Shown: piece after piece, positions 55,876 to 64,000 of the stretch
Layout of the letters: every line of letters begins with the position of its first letter
Position numbering within the stretch: the stretch's first letter is position 1
Origin: Caldithrix sp.
GTDB lineage: Bacteria > Zhuqueibacterota > Zhuqueibacteria > Thermofontimicrobiales > Sulfurfontimicrobiaceae
Reading direction: 5' to 3'
Assembly (NCBI GenBank): GCA_020722815.1
Contig: DYKB01000018.1
Location: 39,059-103,058, forward strand
Length of the DNA stretch: 64,000 nt
The notes under the pieces: generated by a model
Database searches by the model: none
The model's input: the letters and a program-made list of their open reading frames with translations, nothing else
What the model was told of the DNA's origin: nothing
Translations under genes and position numbers: made by a program

Positions 55876-57798
55876 ATGCGAAAAAGTGCTTTAATCCTGC
55901 TGGGCGTTATGATTATCATCGCTATTTTGCTGGCCTATTTCGTTCGGGATCGCCTCTTTGAAAATGCCATCGAAAGTGGGCTGGAAATGGTCGCTGGTGC
56001 AAAAGTGGAAATCGATGGCTTTCATTTCAGTATCTGGGGCTTAAGTTGCTCATGGAATCGGATGCAAATTGCGGATAAAGCTGATCCCTGGAAAAATATC
56101 ATCGAAACTGGCCCTGCCGGTTTTGACATCGAAGTCCGGCCGCTTTTCTGGAAAAAATTTATTATTCGCGAAATGCACCTGGAAAATGTGAGAAGTGGAA
56201 CCGCTCGAACAACGGACGGGAGTCTGCCGCCAGAACCCGAACCGCCTGAAGCCAGTCAGGAAACTTCCTTTATCGATCAGGCTTCCGCTTCATTAAAATC
56301 TCAATTCGGTGATTTGCCAATTCTCGATCTGGGCGCGCTGGGGAAAAAATTAAAAGTCGATTCCCTGATTAATATTCAAAATTTGATGACCATCCAGAAA
56401 TATGAGCGTTTAAAAGTTTATACCGACAGCTCGCTTCAATACTGGGATGCGCAGCTCAAGCCTGCCATTTATCAGGAACGACTTCAAAAACTGGAAACGG
56501 AATTCAAAGCGCTCAATCTGAATCTGGATCAGGTTAAAGACGTGGCGACCTTGACAATGACGCTGAATAAACTGAATGAACTGTATAAAGAAATCGTGTC
56601 ATTGAAAAAGGATATTGAAGAAAAATATACCGGTGCGACCAGCCTGGTGAAGGATCTAAAAACTCAACTGGCTGATCTCAAAGGAGCGATCAAAGACGAT
56701 ATCGCCAGAGCTCAGGAATTGGCGAAATTAAAAGACATGGACGTGCGGGATATCAGCCTGCTCCTTTTTGGACAACCATTGATCGGGAAAGTCGATGAAG
56801 TGCTGGGATATGTAAAATTGGGTCGAAAATATCTACCAACAGCCCAAAAAGTGTTTGTATCAAAAAAAGAGCCTGCTCCGCCGCGATTTAAAGGTCAGGA
56901 TATTCATTTTCCATTCCATTATCGCTATCCCCGATTTTTACTTCGCCTGGCGCGGCTTTCGGGGGCCAATGCCGCTGGTGATACGGCTCGTGCCTACTTT
57001 TTTGATGGCGAGGTTCGCGGCCTGACAAACCAACCCAGCGTTTACGCCAAGCCCACGCAATTCAATCTGGATTTAACCCGCGATTTGGGAAATAAATATC
57101 ATCTCGCCGGCAGCCTGGATCATATCGGTGAAATTGCTTATGATACTTTATGGGCGTCTGCCCGTGATTTTGGCCTGGGCAAAATCAATTTAAAATCCAG
57201 TAAGTACTTTCCTGAGGCGATACAGGCGAATAAAGGTGATATCTCTTTCACTGGATATTTTATGGCAGACAAAATTGCATTAAATCTGGATCTGGCAGCC
57301 AGTCCGGTTAATTTTATTTTCGCCGAAACTCAAAATGCAGGGACCATCGCGAAAATTGTCCGGGATTTAATTGTTGCCATTAACGACATTGAACTGAATG
57401 CACAATTTAAAGGCCAAAGCCCAACATATCAGTTGAAATTAAATTCCAATATCGATAACATTCTGACACAAAAAGTTAGCAGCTTATTGAAAGAAAATAT
57501 CGCCAAAGTCCGGTTACAGATTGAACAATTTGTTCAAACTGAAGTTGACAAACGCCGGCAACCGCTTGAGACAAAATTTAACAACTTCCAGCAGTCACTA
57601 ATGGCGGAAATGGAAAAAGTGAAAACTAATATGTTGAGCCGATATCAGGAAATCGAGGCGAAAAAGAAAGAAGTTGAAGAAAAAATCGAAGCCGAAAAAA
57701 ATAAAACGCAAAAAAAGATAGACGAAGAAAGCAAAAAGCTACAGGATAAGGCCAGGGATAAATTGAAAAACATGCTTAAAAGGCCCGGAACTCCTTAA
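55876..57798 (+). CDS. TIGR03545-like AsmA-related protein with long coiled coils
   Basis: The 640-residue product starts with a transmembrane anchor (about 5-24), followed by an AsmA-like segment (GLEMVAGAKVEIDGFHFSIWGLS), then a helical/coiled-coil part (about 180-290), a beta-rich middle (about 340-500) and a C-terminal coiled coil ending in a strongly charged Lys/Glu-rich tail (about 570-640). It matches the TIGR03545 family that accompanies TIGR03546. AsmA-like folds suggest a role in lipid transfer or membrane assembly, but this is inference. GGAGG lies 6 bases before the ATG. Confidence 0.82.
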   Translation: MRKSALILLGVMIIIAILLAYFVRDRLFENAIESGLEMVAGAKVEIDGFHFSIWGLSCSWNRMQIADKADPWKNIIETGPAGFDIEVRPLFWKKFIIREMHLENVRSGTARTTDGSLPPEPEPPEASQETSFIDQASASLKSQFGDLPILDLGALGKKLKVDSLINIQNLMTIQKYERLKVYTDSSLQYWDAQLKPAIYQERLQKLETEFKALNLNLDQVKDVATLTMTLNKLNELYKEIVSLKKDIEEKYTGATSLVKDLKTQLADLKGAIKDDIARAQELAKLKDMDVRDISLLLFGQPLIGKVDEVLGYVKLGRKYLPTAQKVFVSKKEPAPPRFKGQDIHFPFHYRYPRFLLRLARLSGANAAGDTARAYFFDGEVRGLTNQPSVYAKPTQFNLDLTRDLGNKYHLAGSLDHIGEIAYDTLWASARDFGLGKINLKSSKYFPEAIQANKGDISFTGYFMADKIALNLDLAASPVNFIFAETQNAGTIAKIVRDLIVAINDIELNAQFKGQSPTYQLKLNSNIDNILTQKVSSLLKENIAKVRLQIEQFVQTEVDKRRQPLETKFNNFQQSLMAEMEKVKTNMLSRYQEIEAKKKEVEEKIEAEKNKTQKKIDEESKKLQDKARDKLKNMLKRPGTP

Positions 57799-58241
57799 GC
57801 GTTTATTTTTAAATTACCGCCTTCGAAGTCTTTCTGTTGGCAGAATAATTTTATGAAAGATTATTAATTCCACGTATACCGGAGCGTGTCCGAGAACTAA
57901 CCTTTTGAAGGTTTTTGAGCAGGAATAATTATATATATAGATTAAAATTTCAATTTCAATCTATATATTGTGTTTTTTATAACCTTCGAAAGATTAATTT
58001 TGACCAATTTTCTGGCTCTCGGACAGCTTCACCGGTGAAAAGTATCGATGGTATCTTTATATTTACCTTTATAAAATTATTCTGCCATTTAATCAGGCTA
58101 CCATCATTCATACAGCAAAATTCGAAATCTTTCACTGGATTCATGAAGAATCCAGGTGATGATAAAATTACGATTGATTTTACTTTTAGATTATCTTAAA
58201 ATTCGTCCTGACAAACTTATTTATTTACTGACTGGGAAAAA
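57799..58241. other. Intergenic region occupied by a nested palindrome
   Basis: 443 bases without a supported gene, mostly taken up by the nested palindromic element 57839-58086. Confidence 0.45.
57839..58086. repeat. Nested palindromic element
   Basis: The ends GGCAGAATAATTTTAT (57839-57854) and its perfect reverse complement (58071-58086) enclose 216 bases. Inside lie a second pair, GTCCGAG (57888-57894) and CTCGGAC (58018-58024), and a central hairpin near 57931-57967 (TATATAGATT/AATCTATATA). No protein is encoded. It could be a MITE-like element or a structured RNA. Confidence 0.7.
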
Positions 58242-58595
58242 ATGGAACAAATACTCATCTATATTGCTGCTGGCCTAACTGCCGGATTTCTGGGAGGATT
58301 GTTAGGCGTTGGCGGAGGAATCCTGCTGGTCCCTATTTTTCATTATCTGCTTAAAATCCCGATGCATATTGCCGTTGGGTCTTCATTGGGTGTCATTATT
58401 TTTACTTCAATTGCCGGTACAATCAAGCACTGGCAGGCCAATAATGTCAACGTAAAATTGGTTATTGCTGTTGCCTTATTTTCAATTATCGGAAGTTACT
58501 TTGGTGCTTATGTCTGTGAAAAGATATCACCAGATCTGCTCAAACGTATTTTTGCTGTTATACTATTAATCACCGCGATTAAAATGCTTGCCTGA
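58242..58595 (+). CDS. TauE/SafE-like half-size membrane protein
   Basis: The 117-residue product has four hydrophobic segments and the TauE/SafE start GFLGGLLGVGGGILLVPI, followed by the HIAVGSSLGVIIFTSIAGT block. It corresponds to one of the two repeated halves of a usual 240-270-residue anion exporter, so it may work as a dimer. No partner half-gene is visible in the 100 bases before the IS1-like element, and truncation by that element cannot be excluded, although the stop lies 100 bases before its left end. Confidence 0.8.
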   Translation: MEQILIYIAAGLTAGFLGGLLGVGGGILLVPIFHYLLKIPMHIAVGSSLGVIIFTSIAGTIKHWQANNVNVKLVIAVALFSIIGSYFGAYVCEKISPDLLKRIFAVILLITAIKMLA

Positions 58596-58695
58596 TTCAT
58601 TCAGTATTAACCATATTACACAAAAAATACCGTTACAAACAGGCTAATACATTTTATACGTGATTTGATGAGTACTGTCTTATAATCGTTATTAA

Positions 58696-59466
58696 GGTAT
58701 TGTTAGTTAAATATAGTTTTTGTATTGACTTTTACATTTTTATTGTTTAAATTGCTCTCCGAAAGGAGGAAATTTATGATGAACTGTCCCAAATGTAAAA
58801 GCCATGATACCCGCAAAGACGGTAAGGTAAAAGCGAAACAACGTTTCTATTGTAAAAAGTGTCATTATCATTTTACCGTAAAGAAAAAATCCACCGCGTC
58901 CTCAGCGCGAATTAAAAAAAACGCATTAGAACTGTATTTAGAAGGCCTGGGCTTTCGTGCCATCGGCCGATTTTTAAAAGTCAGCCATGTTTCCGTTTAT
59001 CAATGGATTAAAAATTTTGGTGAAAAATTAGCGCCACTACAAAGTGACAATCACATAAAAGTGGTTGAATTAGACGAATTGCATCTGTATGTCGGTCAAA
59101 AAAAAAAGATTGCTGGTTATGGACTGCTATTAATCGAGATGGGAAAAAATTCATCAATTGCGTATTGGGTTCCCGCGGAACCGAAACCGGCAAAAAACTC
59201 TGGAATTTGATAAACGATAAAACGATCGATAAAGTGGCTACTGATTATTGGTCGCCGTACGAAAATTTTATTCCGTCGAATAAGCATATCCACTCCCCAA
59301 AAGAAACCTTCAGGTGAAGGTTATAGCGCTATTCTTCGCCATTTTTTGGCCCGACTTCGAAGAAAAACAAAATGTTATTCTTATCGTATGGAGATGTTCA
59401 AATATGCTATTTTGCTTTTAATGGCAAAACGCAATAATGAATTAGCTATACTTAATTAACAATACC
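58696..59466 (+). mobile_element. Decayed IS1-family insertion sequence
   Basis: The ends are inverted repeats, GGTATTGTTAGTTAAATATAG (58696-58716) and its reverse-complement partner (59446-59466), matching at 19 of 21 bases. The 771-base length is almost that of IS1 (768). The transposase stop lies inside the right repeat, as in IS1. The flanks (CGTTATTAA left, GAATTTTGG right) do not show a clear 8-9 base target duplication, so the insertion is probably old. Confidence 0.9.
58776..59459 (+). pseudogene. IS1-family transposase, InsAB-like, with two frameshifts
   Basis: The first frame (start 58776 or 58779 after AAAGGAGGA) gives an InsA-like zinc ribbon (C4, C7, C26, C29), a helix-turn-helix (about 58-82) and the first catalytic Asp in VELDEL (Asp100). 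The frame then stops at 59210. The continuation is found in a second frame (GTETGKKLWNLI, VATDYWSPYENFIPSNKHI) to about 59312, and in a third frame (VEGYSAILRHFLARLRRKT, then MEMFKYAI) to the stop at 59457-59459. The pieces align in order with IS1 InsB, so at least two frameshifts have disabled the gene. Confidence 0.88.
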
Positions 59467-59824
59467 GAATTTTGGATGTTCATTTGAAATTTGATAATTT
59501 GGGTTTGTTGTCATCAAGTCACCATCAGGGATTTGTTGAAATAATTTTTTTGCTGGTGGTTAAAGGTGTATTGTTTTTGCTTATGAAAAATCATGACATC
59601 ATATTAATTTACGTGAATTTTTTGAAAAGTTTTCATAAAAATAAAATGATTGAAAATGAAAAAGGTTCGGATTTATGATTTTTCAGACTGAATTTAAGAA
59701 GACAGCAAAGAATACCTGATGGAAATGTACTCATGAATGGATCAGTTGTAAAAAAAATTAGTGAACAGGTCATCATAAAAAGATTATTCAAAATAGTTTA
59801 TGCAAGTCATTTATGCTTTTGGTA
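59467..59824. other. Intergenic region after the IS1-like element
   Basis: 358 AT-rich bases with no supported gene; the open frame at 59472-59678 has no ribosome-binding site or recognisable protein. Confidence 0.4.
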
Positions 59825-60553
59825 CTACTCAAATAAATATCGACCATTCCTGACATTAACATTCGGGGGCCTCCTTTCGCGTTCAAAATAATCATGCCCT
59901 TCCTGAAGATTGCGCCAGAAATCGATCCATTGGGAATTTTCATGGCGTTGCATATTTTCGGTGGTCATCCGGAAAGGAAAGACATGGACCCGAAAAAATG
60001 AATGGCCATTTCGAAAAGTCGCATCTGCCAGCGCATATATTTGCTCGATAATCGGATCCGTCATCGCAAAACAGCCAATGGAAACACACGAACCGTGGAT
60101 AAAAATATCGCCGCCGGTTCGTCTATAAAACCGATCATATTGATTGGGATAGCCAATATCAAAGGACAGATGAAAATTACTTAAGGGATTTAATCGATTT
60201 GGTGTGACAAAGTAAAATCCTTCCGGCGCCTGGCAATCGCCCTGCCTTAATTTCGGCCCTGAATTTCCTGAAAAATAGCAAATCGGGTAGGTTTGAAAAA
60301 GTGAAAAAGTGCCCCGATCATTACGAATCCACAACTCCAACTCTTTGGATTCTTTAAAAATCCGGATAAAAATTTGGGATCCGTAACTTAAATTTCGTTT
60401 TTTAAGCGAATCATCCAATAGAGGCCGAACGCGCTGAATAGCGGCTCGCGATCTTTTACTTTCGGGAATTGTCTGAGGAGATGCAATTCCAGTGGAAAAG
60501 ATTATTATCAAAAAAAAAAAGAAATTATTCTGGTTATCATGTTCCTGCTCCAA
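59825..60553 (-). CDS. Murein L,D-transpeptidase, YafK-like
   Basis: The 242-residue product has a hydrophobic N-terminal segment (about 11-24), a basic linker and a YkuD catalytic domain. The motif IHGSCVSIGCFAMTD supplies the catalytic Cys (in SIGC) and the upstream His, and GDCQAPEGFYFV resembles the family TPEGxY block. YafK/DpaA-type enzymes act on peptidoglycan, including removal of Braun lipoprotein. The short N-terminal anchor suggests export. It starts 23 bases before the MITE-like element 60576-60727. Confidence 0.9.
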   Translation of the reverse strand: MEQEHDNQNNFFFFLIIIFSTGIASPQTIPESKRSRAAIQRVRPLLDDSLKKRNLSYGSQIFIRIFKESKELELWIRNDRGTFSLFQTYPICYFSGNSGPKLRQGDCQAPEGFYFVTPNRLNPLSNFHLSFDIGYPNQYDRFYRRTGGDIFIHGSCVSIGCFAMTDPIIEQIYALADATFRNGHSFFRVHVFPFRMTTENMQRHENSQWIDFWRNLQEGHDYFERERRPPNVNVRNGRYLFE

Positions 60554-60936
60554 AAGCTAATTTCAGTTACCTATTCTACCGTGCACTTTTTAATTAAACA
60601 AAACCGGCCCGCACCCTAACCCTCTCCCAGAGGGAGAGGGGATAGCTACGCGCTTTCCCTTGGGGTGAGGGCTTTGAGCGTGGTCTAAAAATGAATCTTT
60701 AACGCAATATAAAAAAGTGTGCGGTAGCAAATTTACTTTATACGATTTTGTCAGACTAAAACCCAAAATTATAAAAAACCTGCTTTAAATGCCATTCTGA
60801 GAATGATTCCCTTCGACAGGGATCCGGACGGATTTTGCTGACCAAGAATCTCTCTCCTGCAAAATGCCGGGATTCTTCACCCCACAAAAAACGTGGGATT
60901 CAGAATGACAAAAGAATATAATCTGACTAAGTAGAA
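60554..60936. other. Intergenic region with MITE-like element
   Basis: 383 bases between two minus-strand genes. They hold the element 60576-60727 and a loose palindromic stretch near 60785-60915 resembling family G. No gene is supported. Confidence 0.5.
60576..60727. repeat. MITE-like element, family B, copy 2
   Basis: CTACCGTGCACTTTTT (60576-60591) and its inverted partner CTACCGCACACTTTTT (read from 60727 on the minus strand) match at 14 of 16 bases. The inside has CCCTAACCCTCTCCC...GGTGAGGG. The 152-base length and layout match 41602-41753. Confidence 0.75.
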
Positions 60937-62016
60937 TTATTTGTTTGGCGAATTTTCCTTCGCCAACGGGGGAATTAGCGCCTCCAGAATTCGGGGGATC
61001 CACTGTTTTTTATCCCGATCATACACACCAAAGCCGGCACAAAATTCCCAGTACGTCCACCCGATATCTTTCGCCTCAGCCTGGCGCGCGATATATGCGG
61101 TCCAGCGTTCGCGGGAGCGAATATCGGCTTTATTGTACGAACCAAACTCGCCTAAATAAATCGGAACATTATTTTTTTCCCCATAAGCAACGGCCAGATT
61201 CAGGTCATTATCCACGGCCTGTCTTTCAGCCGCAGTACCGGACCATAATGTTCCCATCCAGGCATTGGAACCATCCACCCACTCGGCCCCCTGATGCGTA
61301 AACTGGAATGGATTGTAATAATGGACGGTAACGATTAAATGTTTATCGGATGCGGGAATGACCAGTTCATTCAGGCTGCCAGTACCACCCCAATTGGCGG
61401 TACCAATGACCACATTTCGTTCAGGATTGGTCTTTCGAATTATCTGTAAGGCTTCCACCAGGTATTGATTCCATAATTTAGGTGTTAGTTTGTCATGTGG
61501 TTCATTCAGGATTTCAAAAATCAGCCCGGCCGGATAATTTTGATAATGGGTGGCAATTTGTTCCCACAAGGCCAAAAATCGGGCTTTATGGTTTTCCGGC
61601 TCCATAAAAATTTCGTCATAATGATGAATATTCAAAATGATGGTCAAATCATTTTCGATGGCTTTTTTAACGATCCAGTCGATGCGACGGAAGAAAGCAT
61701 CATAAATCTTATAGGGCTCTGTCGGTGCGGCGTGGGCAGACCATTTAGTTGGCACCCGTATCGAGGTGAAACGAGCTTCTTTCAGTAATTTAAAATATTC
61801 ATCTTCGATGGCTACCCCCCAATCGCCCTCATTAGGCGCTTCCAGGGCATTGCCGAAATTGACTCCCCGAAAAATTTTTCGATTTTGATCAAACGGGTTC
61901 ATAGCCTGAAAAGGCGGTAATTCATCTTTTACAGGATTTTTGGTATCTTTTGAACACATATTATGAAACATACTCACCAATAAAATAATCAGCAAATAAA
62001 TTTGTGATTTTTTCAT
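60937..62016 (-). CDS. Glycoside hydrolase family 5 lipoprotein (cellulase-like)
   Basis: ATG 62016 follows GGAGGA and gives 359 residues; an ATG at 62031 is in frame. A lipoprotein-like signal ends FHNMC, so Cys22 may be lipidated. The GH5 fold shows FRGVNFGNALEAP, FTSIRVPTKW, ILNIHHYDE, the acid/base Glu in EILNEPHD, HYYNPFQFTHQG and the nucleophile Glu in YLGEFG, then WTYWEFCAGFG. This is consistent with a secreted endoglucanase or related beta-glycanase. Confidence 0.93.
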   Translation of the reverse strand: MKKSQIYLLIILLVSMFHNMCSKDTKNPVKDELPPFQAMNPFDQNRKIFRGVNFGNALEAPNEGDWGVAIEDEYFKLLKEARFTSIRVPTKWSAHAAPTEPYKIYDAFFRRIDWIVKKAIENDLTIILNIHHYDEIFMEPENHKARFLALWEQIATHYQNYPAGLIFEILNEPHDKLTPKLWNQYLVEALQIIRKTNPERNVVIGTANWGGTGSLNELVIPASDKHLIVTVHYYNPFQFTHQGAEWVDGSNAWMGTLWSGTAAERQAVDNDLNLAVAYGEKNNVPIYLGEFGSYNKADIRSRERWTAYIARQAEAKDIGWTYWEFCAGFGVYDRDKKQWIPRILEALIPPLAKENSPNK

Positions 62017-62085
62017 TATTGAATCCTCCATTTTTCTGCAAATTTTATGGTCATTTTGGTGAAATTCTTAAAATGCTCCCTTTTA

Positions 62086-62122
62086 TGCCAACTGCGTTGG
62101 CAGGCATCCACGCAGCGGATGC
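62086..62122. repeat. Tandem double hairpin
   Basis: TGCCAAC/GTTGGCA (62086-62102) is followed immediately by GCATCC/GGATGC (62104-62122). It lies between the dehalogenase-like gene and the GH5 gene and is probably a dispersed repeat; a terminator role is possible, but there is no T run. Confidence 0.55.
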
Positions 62123-62151
62123 ACTCCAGGGGCTTATTTTAAATTTTTGAG

Positions 62152-63506
62152 TTAATGCAAATTATGTAGTTCTCCAGGTTTTTTGGCCTTTGCATAGAAA
62201 AATTTATCGCCCCAATAGGCAAACTTTCGGGCGCGGTGATTGCGTTGAACCAACCTGCGAACGAGATGATGTGCCAGTGAATTCGGGTATGAATACGGAC
62301 ACACTTTTATACAGATACCACAATCTGTCCCCTGTGTACGCCAGAAATGATAGCAATTTTCCTGTTCACGCTGCCATTTTTCCACACCGGCATGGATTTT
62401 TTTTTCACCCTTTGCAATAGAACCACTTGGGCAATAGACCGCACATTTTTTGCAAAAAGAACAAAAATCCTGCACACAAAATGAATTGGTGAATCAGGTT
62501 GCAGCGGCAGATTGGTCGTTACCACTGAAAGTCGGACACGTGGCCCAAACCTGGGCGTAATTAATAATCCCAATCGTCCCAATTCACCTAAACCGGCATC
62601 AACCGCAATGGGAATGCACATCACGCGATAATTACCATCCACATGCGCACGGGCTTCATAACCCAGAAAATTGATATATCGCGCGAGAATCATAGCAATT
62701 TTCGCCGCTTCAAAATACTGGAATCCTGTTTCAGTCATGGTCGGATTGTCCGGTGCCTGTTGAACCATCTCATGACGCATTTCCACCGCGATGGCAATGG
62801 CATAATCATGATTGAGCGTAATTGGCTCGCCCCATTTGCCGGACGAACGACCAATGTGGCTATATATATAAGCTTTATTCAATCGCGTTGTTCCCACCAG
62901 ATCGGCCCCCAGATAGGCCGCCATCTCTTTTAGCTGTTGCGTGATCATCTCCGGTGACACGTTGATTGGTTTATTCTCCGGCGGAGTCGGCTGCCAATCG
63001 ATTTCCCGGGTTATTCCTTCAAGAACATCGAATAACGCGAGCTGAAACGGCGAAATGAGTGGATGATAACTTTTTGAATTCAGGGCACATAATTGCGGTT
63101 TTGCGCGAATTTTAACATCAACTTTATGCTTTTCAGGATGAGATTTATAATATGCCTCAAATTCAGGCGTTCCCGGCTGAATTTTGTAAAAGCGATGGAA
63201 AAACGCGTCTCTTTCATCAATCTGAAGTTGCGGGCCGGGAATGTTTAGTCTTTCTGAAGTGGTGGGGAAAATAATTAAAACAATACCAGCCAGCAGAATG
63301 AGATTGGCACTGAGTATGATAAAAAATTTATATGGATATTCAAAATAGATTAAAGCGCTTCCAATTAAAAAAATGACGCCAAAGACGCATAATCCCCGCA
63401 TAAAAGCCGGGTAATGATGTTCTTTTATTGTCGCAATCAGAAAAAGAATAGTTAAAATAAAGAAAAAAGCCTGAAAAAATCCAAAAAACGCCATTATGAG
63501 AACCAT
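62152..63506 (-). pseudogene. Membrane-type reductive dehalogenase-like protein with a frameshift
   Basis: The first frame (63506 down to 62307) gives three N-terminal transmembrane segments (about 1-25, 35-53, 59-80) and the RdhA core (GYEARAHVDG, AGLGELGRLGLLITPRFGP). It leaves the family frame near 62477. The second frame supplies the missing part: VQDFCSFCKKCAVYCPSGSI and TDCGICIKVCPYSYP, two 4Fe-4S clusters, ending at 62152. Restoring one C on the plus strand at about 62477/62478 (GG instead of G in the FGVQDFC codons) rejoins both frames into about 450 residues. RdhA enzymes use cobalamin to remove halogens. No RdhB is seen, and the Tat signal is replaced by membrane helices. A sequencing error is possible. 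Confidence 0.88.
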
Positions 63507-63697
63507 TTGAGACCACGTTTCAATCGTTTGTAATCAGATGTACTCAAGCCGAAGTGATTTTCGGATTTTGTGATCAGGATAGTGAAGTGCTCACTTAACC
63601 CACCCCTGGCCCCATAGTCGTCAGCCTAAGCATCTAATTTATTTGAAAACAAGATGTTGGATATATAATTAAAATTCAAAGAGAACCAGGTATCTGA

Positions 63698-63792
63698 CCC
63701 TCACCCCAACCCTCTCCCAGGGGGAGAGGGCGTAGCTCTTTGGCGCTGACGTAACTATCCCCTCTCCTTCAGGGAAAGGGTTAGGGTGAGGG
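63698..63792. repeat. Palindromic dispersed repeat, family B core
   Basis: CCCTCACCCCAACCCTCTCC (63698 on) faces GGGTTAGGGTGAGGG (63778-63792) in inverted orientation. It shares its core with 27781-27853, 41602-41753 and 60576-60727, but the CACTTTTT terminal repeats of the latter two are not seen here. Confidence 0.75.
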
Positions 63793-63836
63793 CAGTTTTT
63801 AATTTAAATTAATTCTTAATTTTCAATTAGTTATCA

Positions 63837-63968
63837 CCTTAACCTGACGGCTATGCCCCTGGCCCCTCCCAGGAGGGGAATGGGGCTTTTTTCTTTGAAT
63901 TTTACCTGAAATCACAACGCCAAGTCCCCTCACTGGAGGGGATTTAGGGCATAGCCGTCAGGTTAAGG
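63837..63968. repeat. Long inverted repeat, family C
   Basis: CCTTAACCTGACGGCTATGC (63837 on) is matched by a perfect 22-base reverse complement ending at 63968. The inside has CCCCTCCC/GGAGGGG words. The flank after it (CTTAATTTATTAAAAAACAA) resembles the flank at about 63630-63660, so this is probably one of several partial copies. Confidence 0.8.
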
Positions 63969-64000
63969 GCTTAATTTATTAAAAAACAATATGTTGGTTA

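Larger units (their letters stand above)
63507..64000. other. Right-edge repeat cluster without genes
   Basis: 494 bases with no supported gene, holding the family B palindrome 63698-63792, the long inverted repeat 63837-63968 and a degenerate copy of the latter's flank at about 63590-63660. Confidence 0.55.

Noticed and set aside
60945..61301. 118-codon plus-strand frame
   Set aside because: It is antisense to the GH5 gene and shows no domain of its own.

Overview
The window is 64 kb of a compact, AT-rich chromosome from a Gram-negative-type bacterium. Two kinds of evidence point to a member of the wider Fibrobacterota-Chlorobiota-Bacteroidota-like assemblage, in the style of Calditrichota, KSB1 or Ignavibacteria. 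The first is envelope genes: an Mce/Mla-type lipid transporter, an OmpA protein, a TonB-domain protein, a heptosyltransferase and several lipoproteins. The second is an M1 peptidase carrying the Asn-Tyr-Pro-Asn-Pro-Phe C-terminal sorting domain typical of those lineages. The assignment is an inference; there is no rRNA or tRNA gene to confirm it.

Layout. 0.4-2.8 kb: a lipoprotein amidase-like protein and a solitary MalK/UgpC-type ATPase. 3.1-9.1 kb: a translation block, rho, rpmE, a DUF1385 membrane protein, prfA, an ATP-dependent RNA ligase-like protein and prmC, with the last three overlapping end to end. 9.1-21.7 kb: phosphomannomutase, secreted peptidases, an aldo/keto reductase with Fe-S ferredoxin tail, a 5'-nucleotidase, a TPR lipoprotein, an S9 peptidase, a nitroreductase and a LOG-family protein. 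21.8-27.4 kb (minus): an MBL-fold protein, an LD-carboxypeptidase and a 1039-residue multidomain lipoprotein. 27.9-34.7 kb: a heptosyltransferase, then an Mce operon that includes an unrecognised predicted outer-membrane protein. 34.9-42.9 kb (minus): a TonB/PEGA protein, NamZ-like muramidase, AI-2E exporter, M14 peptidase and threonine aldolase. 43.4-46.4 kb: a SIR2-HerA pair, a known anti-phage arrangement, with palindromic repeats on both sides. 47-58.6 kb: an aspartoacylase-like protein, a glycoside-hydrolase-like protein, AmrS, QueH, OmpA, CHAD and the TIGR03546/TIGR03545 pair. 58.7-59.5 kb: a decayed IS1-family element with both ends visible. 59.8-63.5 kb (minus): an L,D-transpeptidase, a GH5 glycosidase and a frameshifted membrane-type reductive dehalogenase. 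63.5-64 kb: a cluster of palindromic repeats.

Functionally the window mixes housekeeping translation functions with envelope work: peptidoglycan turnover (DUF1460, S66, NamZ, YafK-type), lipid transport and secreted hydrolases. The intergenic spaces hold many palindromic repeats of at least eight sequence families. Two share matching terminal inverted repeats and a length near 150 bp, like MITEs.

The best leads for something undescribed are the RNA ligase gene inserted between prfA and prmC, the unknown envelope gene inside the Mce operon, the 1039-residue fusion lipoprotein and the nested palindromic elements. The SIR2-HerA pair is the clearest defence system, but it is of a described type. 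I saw no CRISPR array, tRNA or rRNA.
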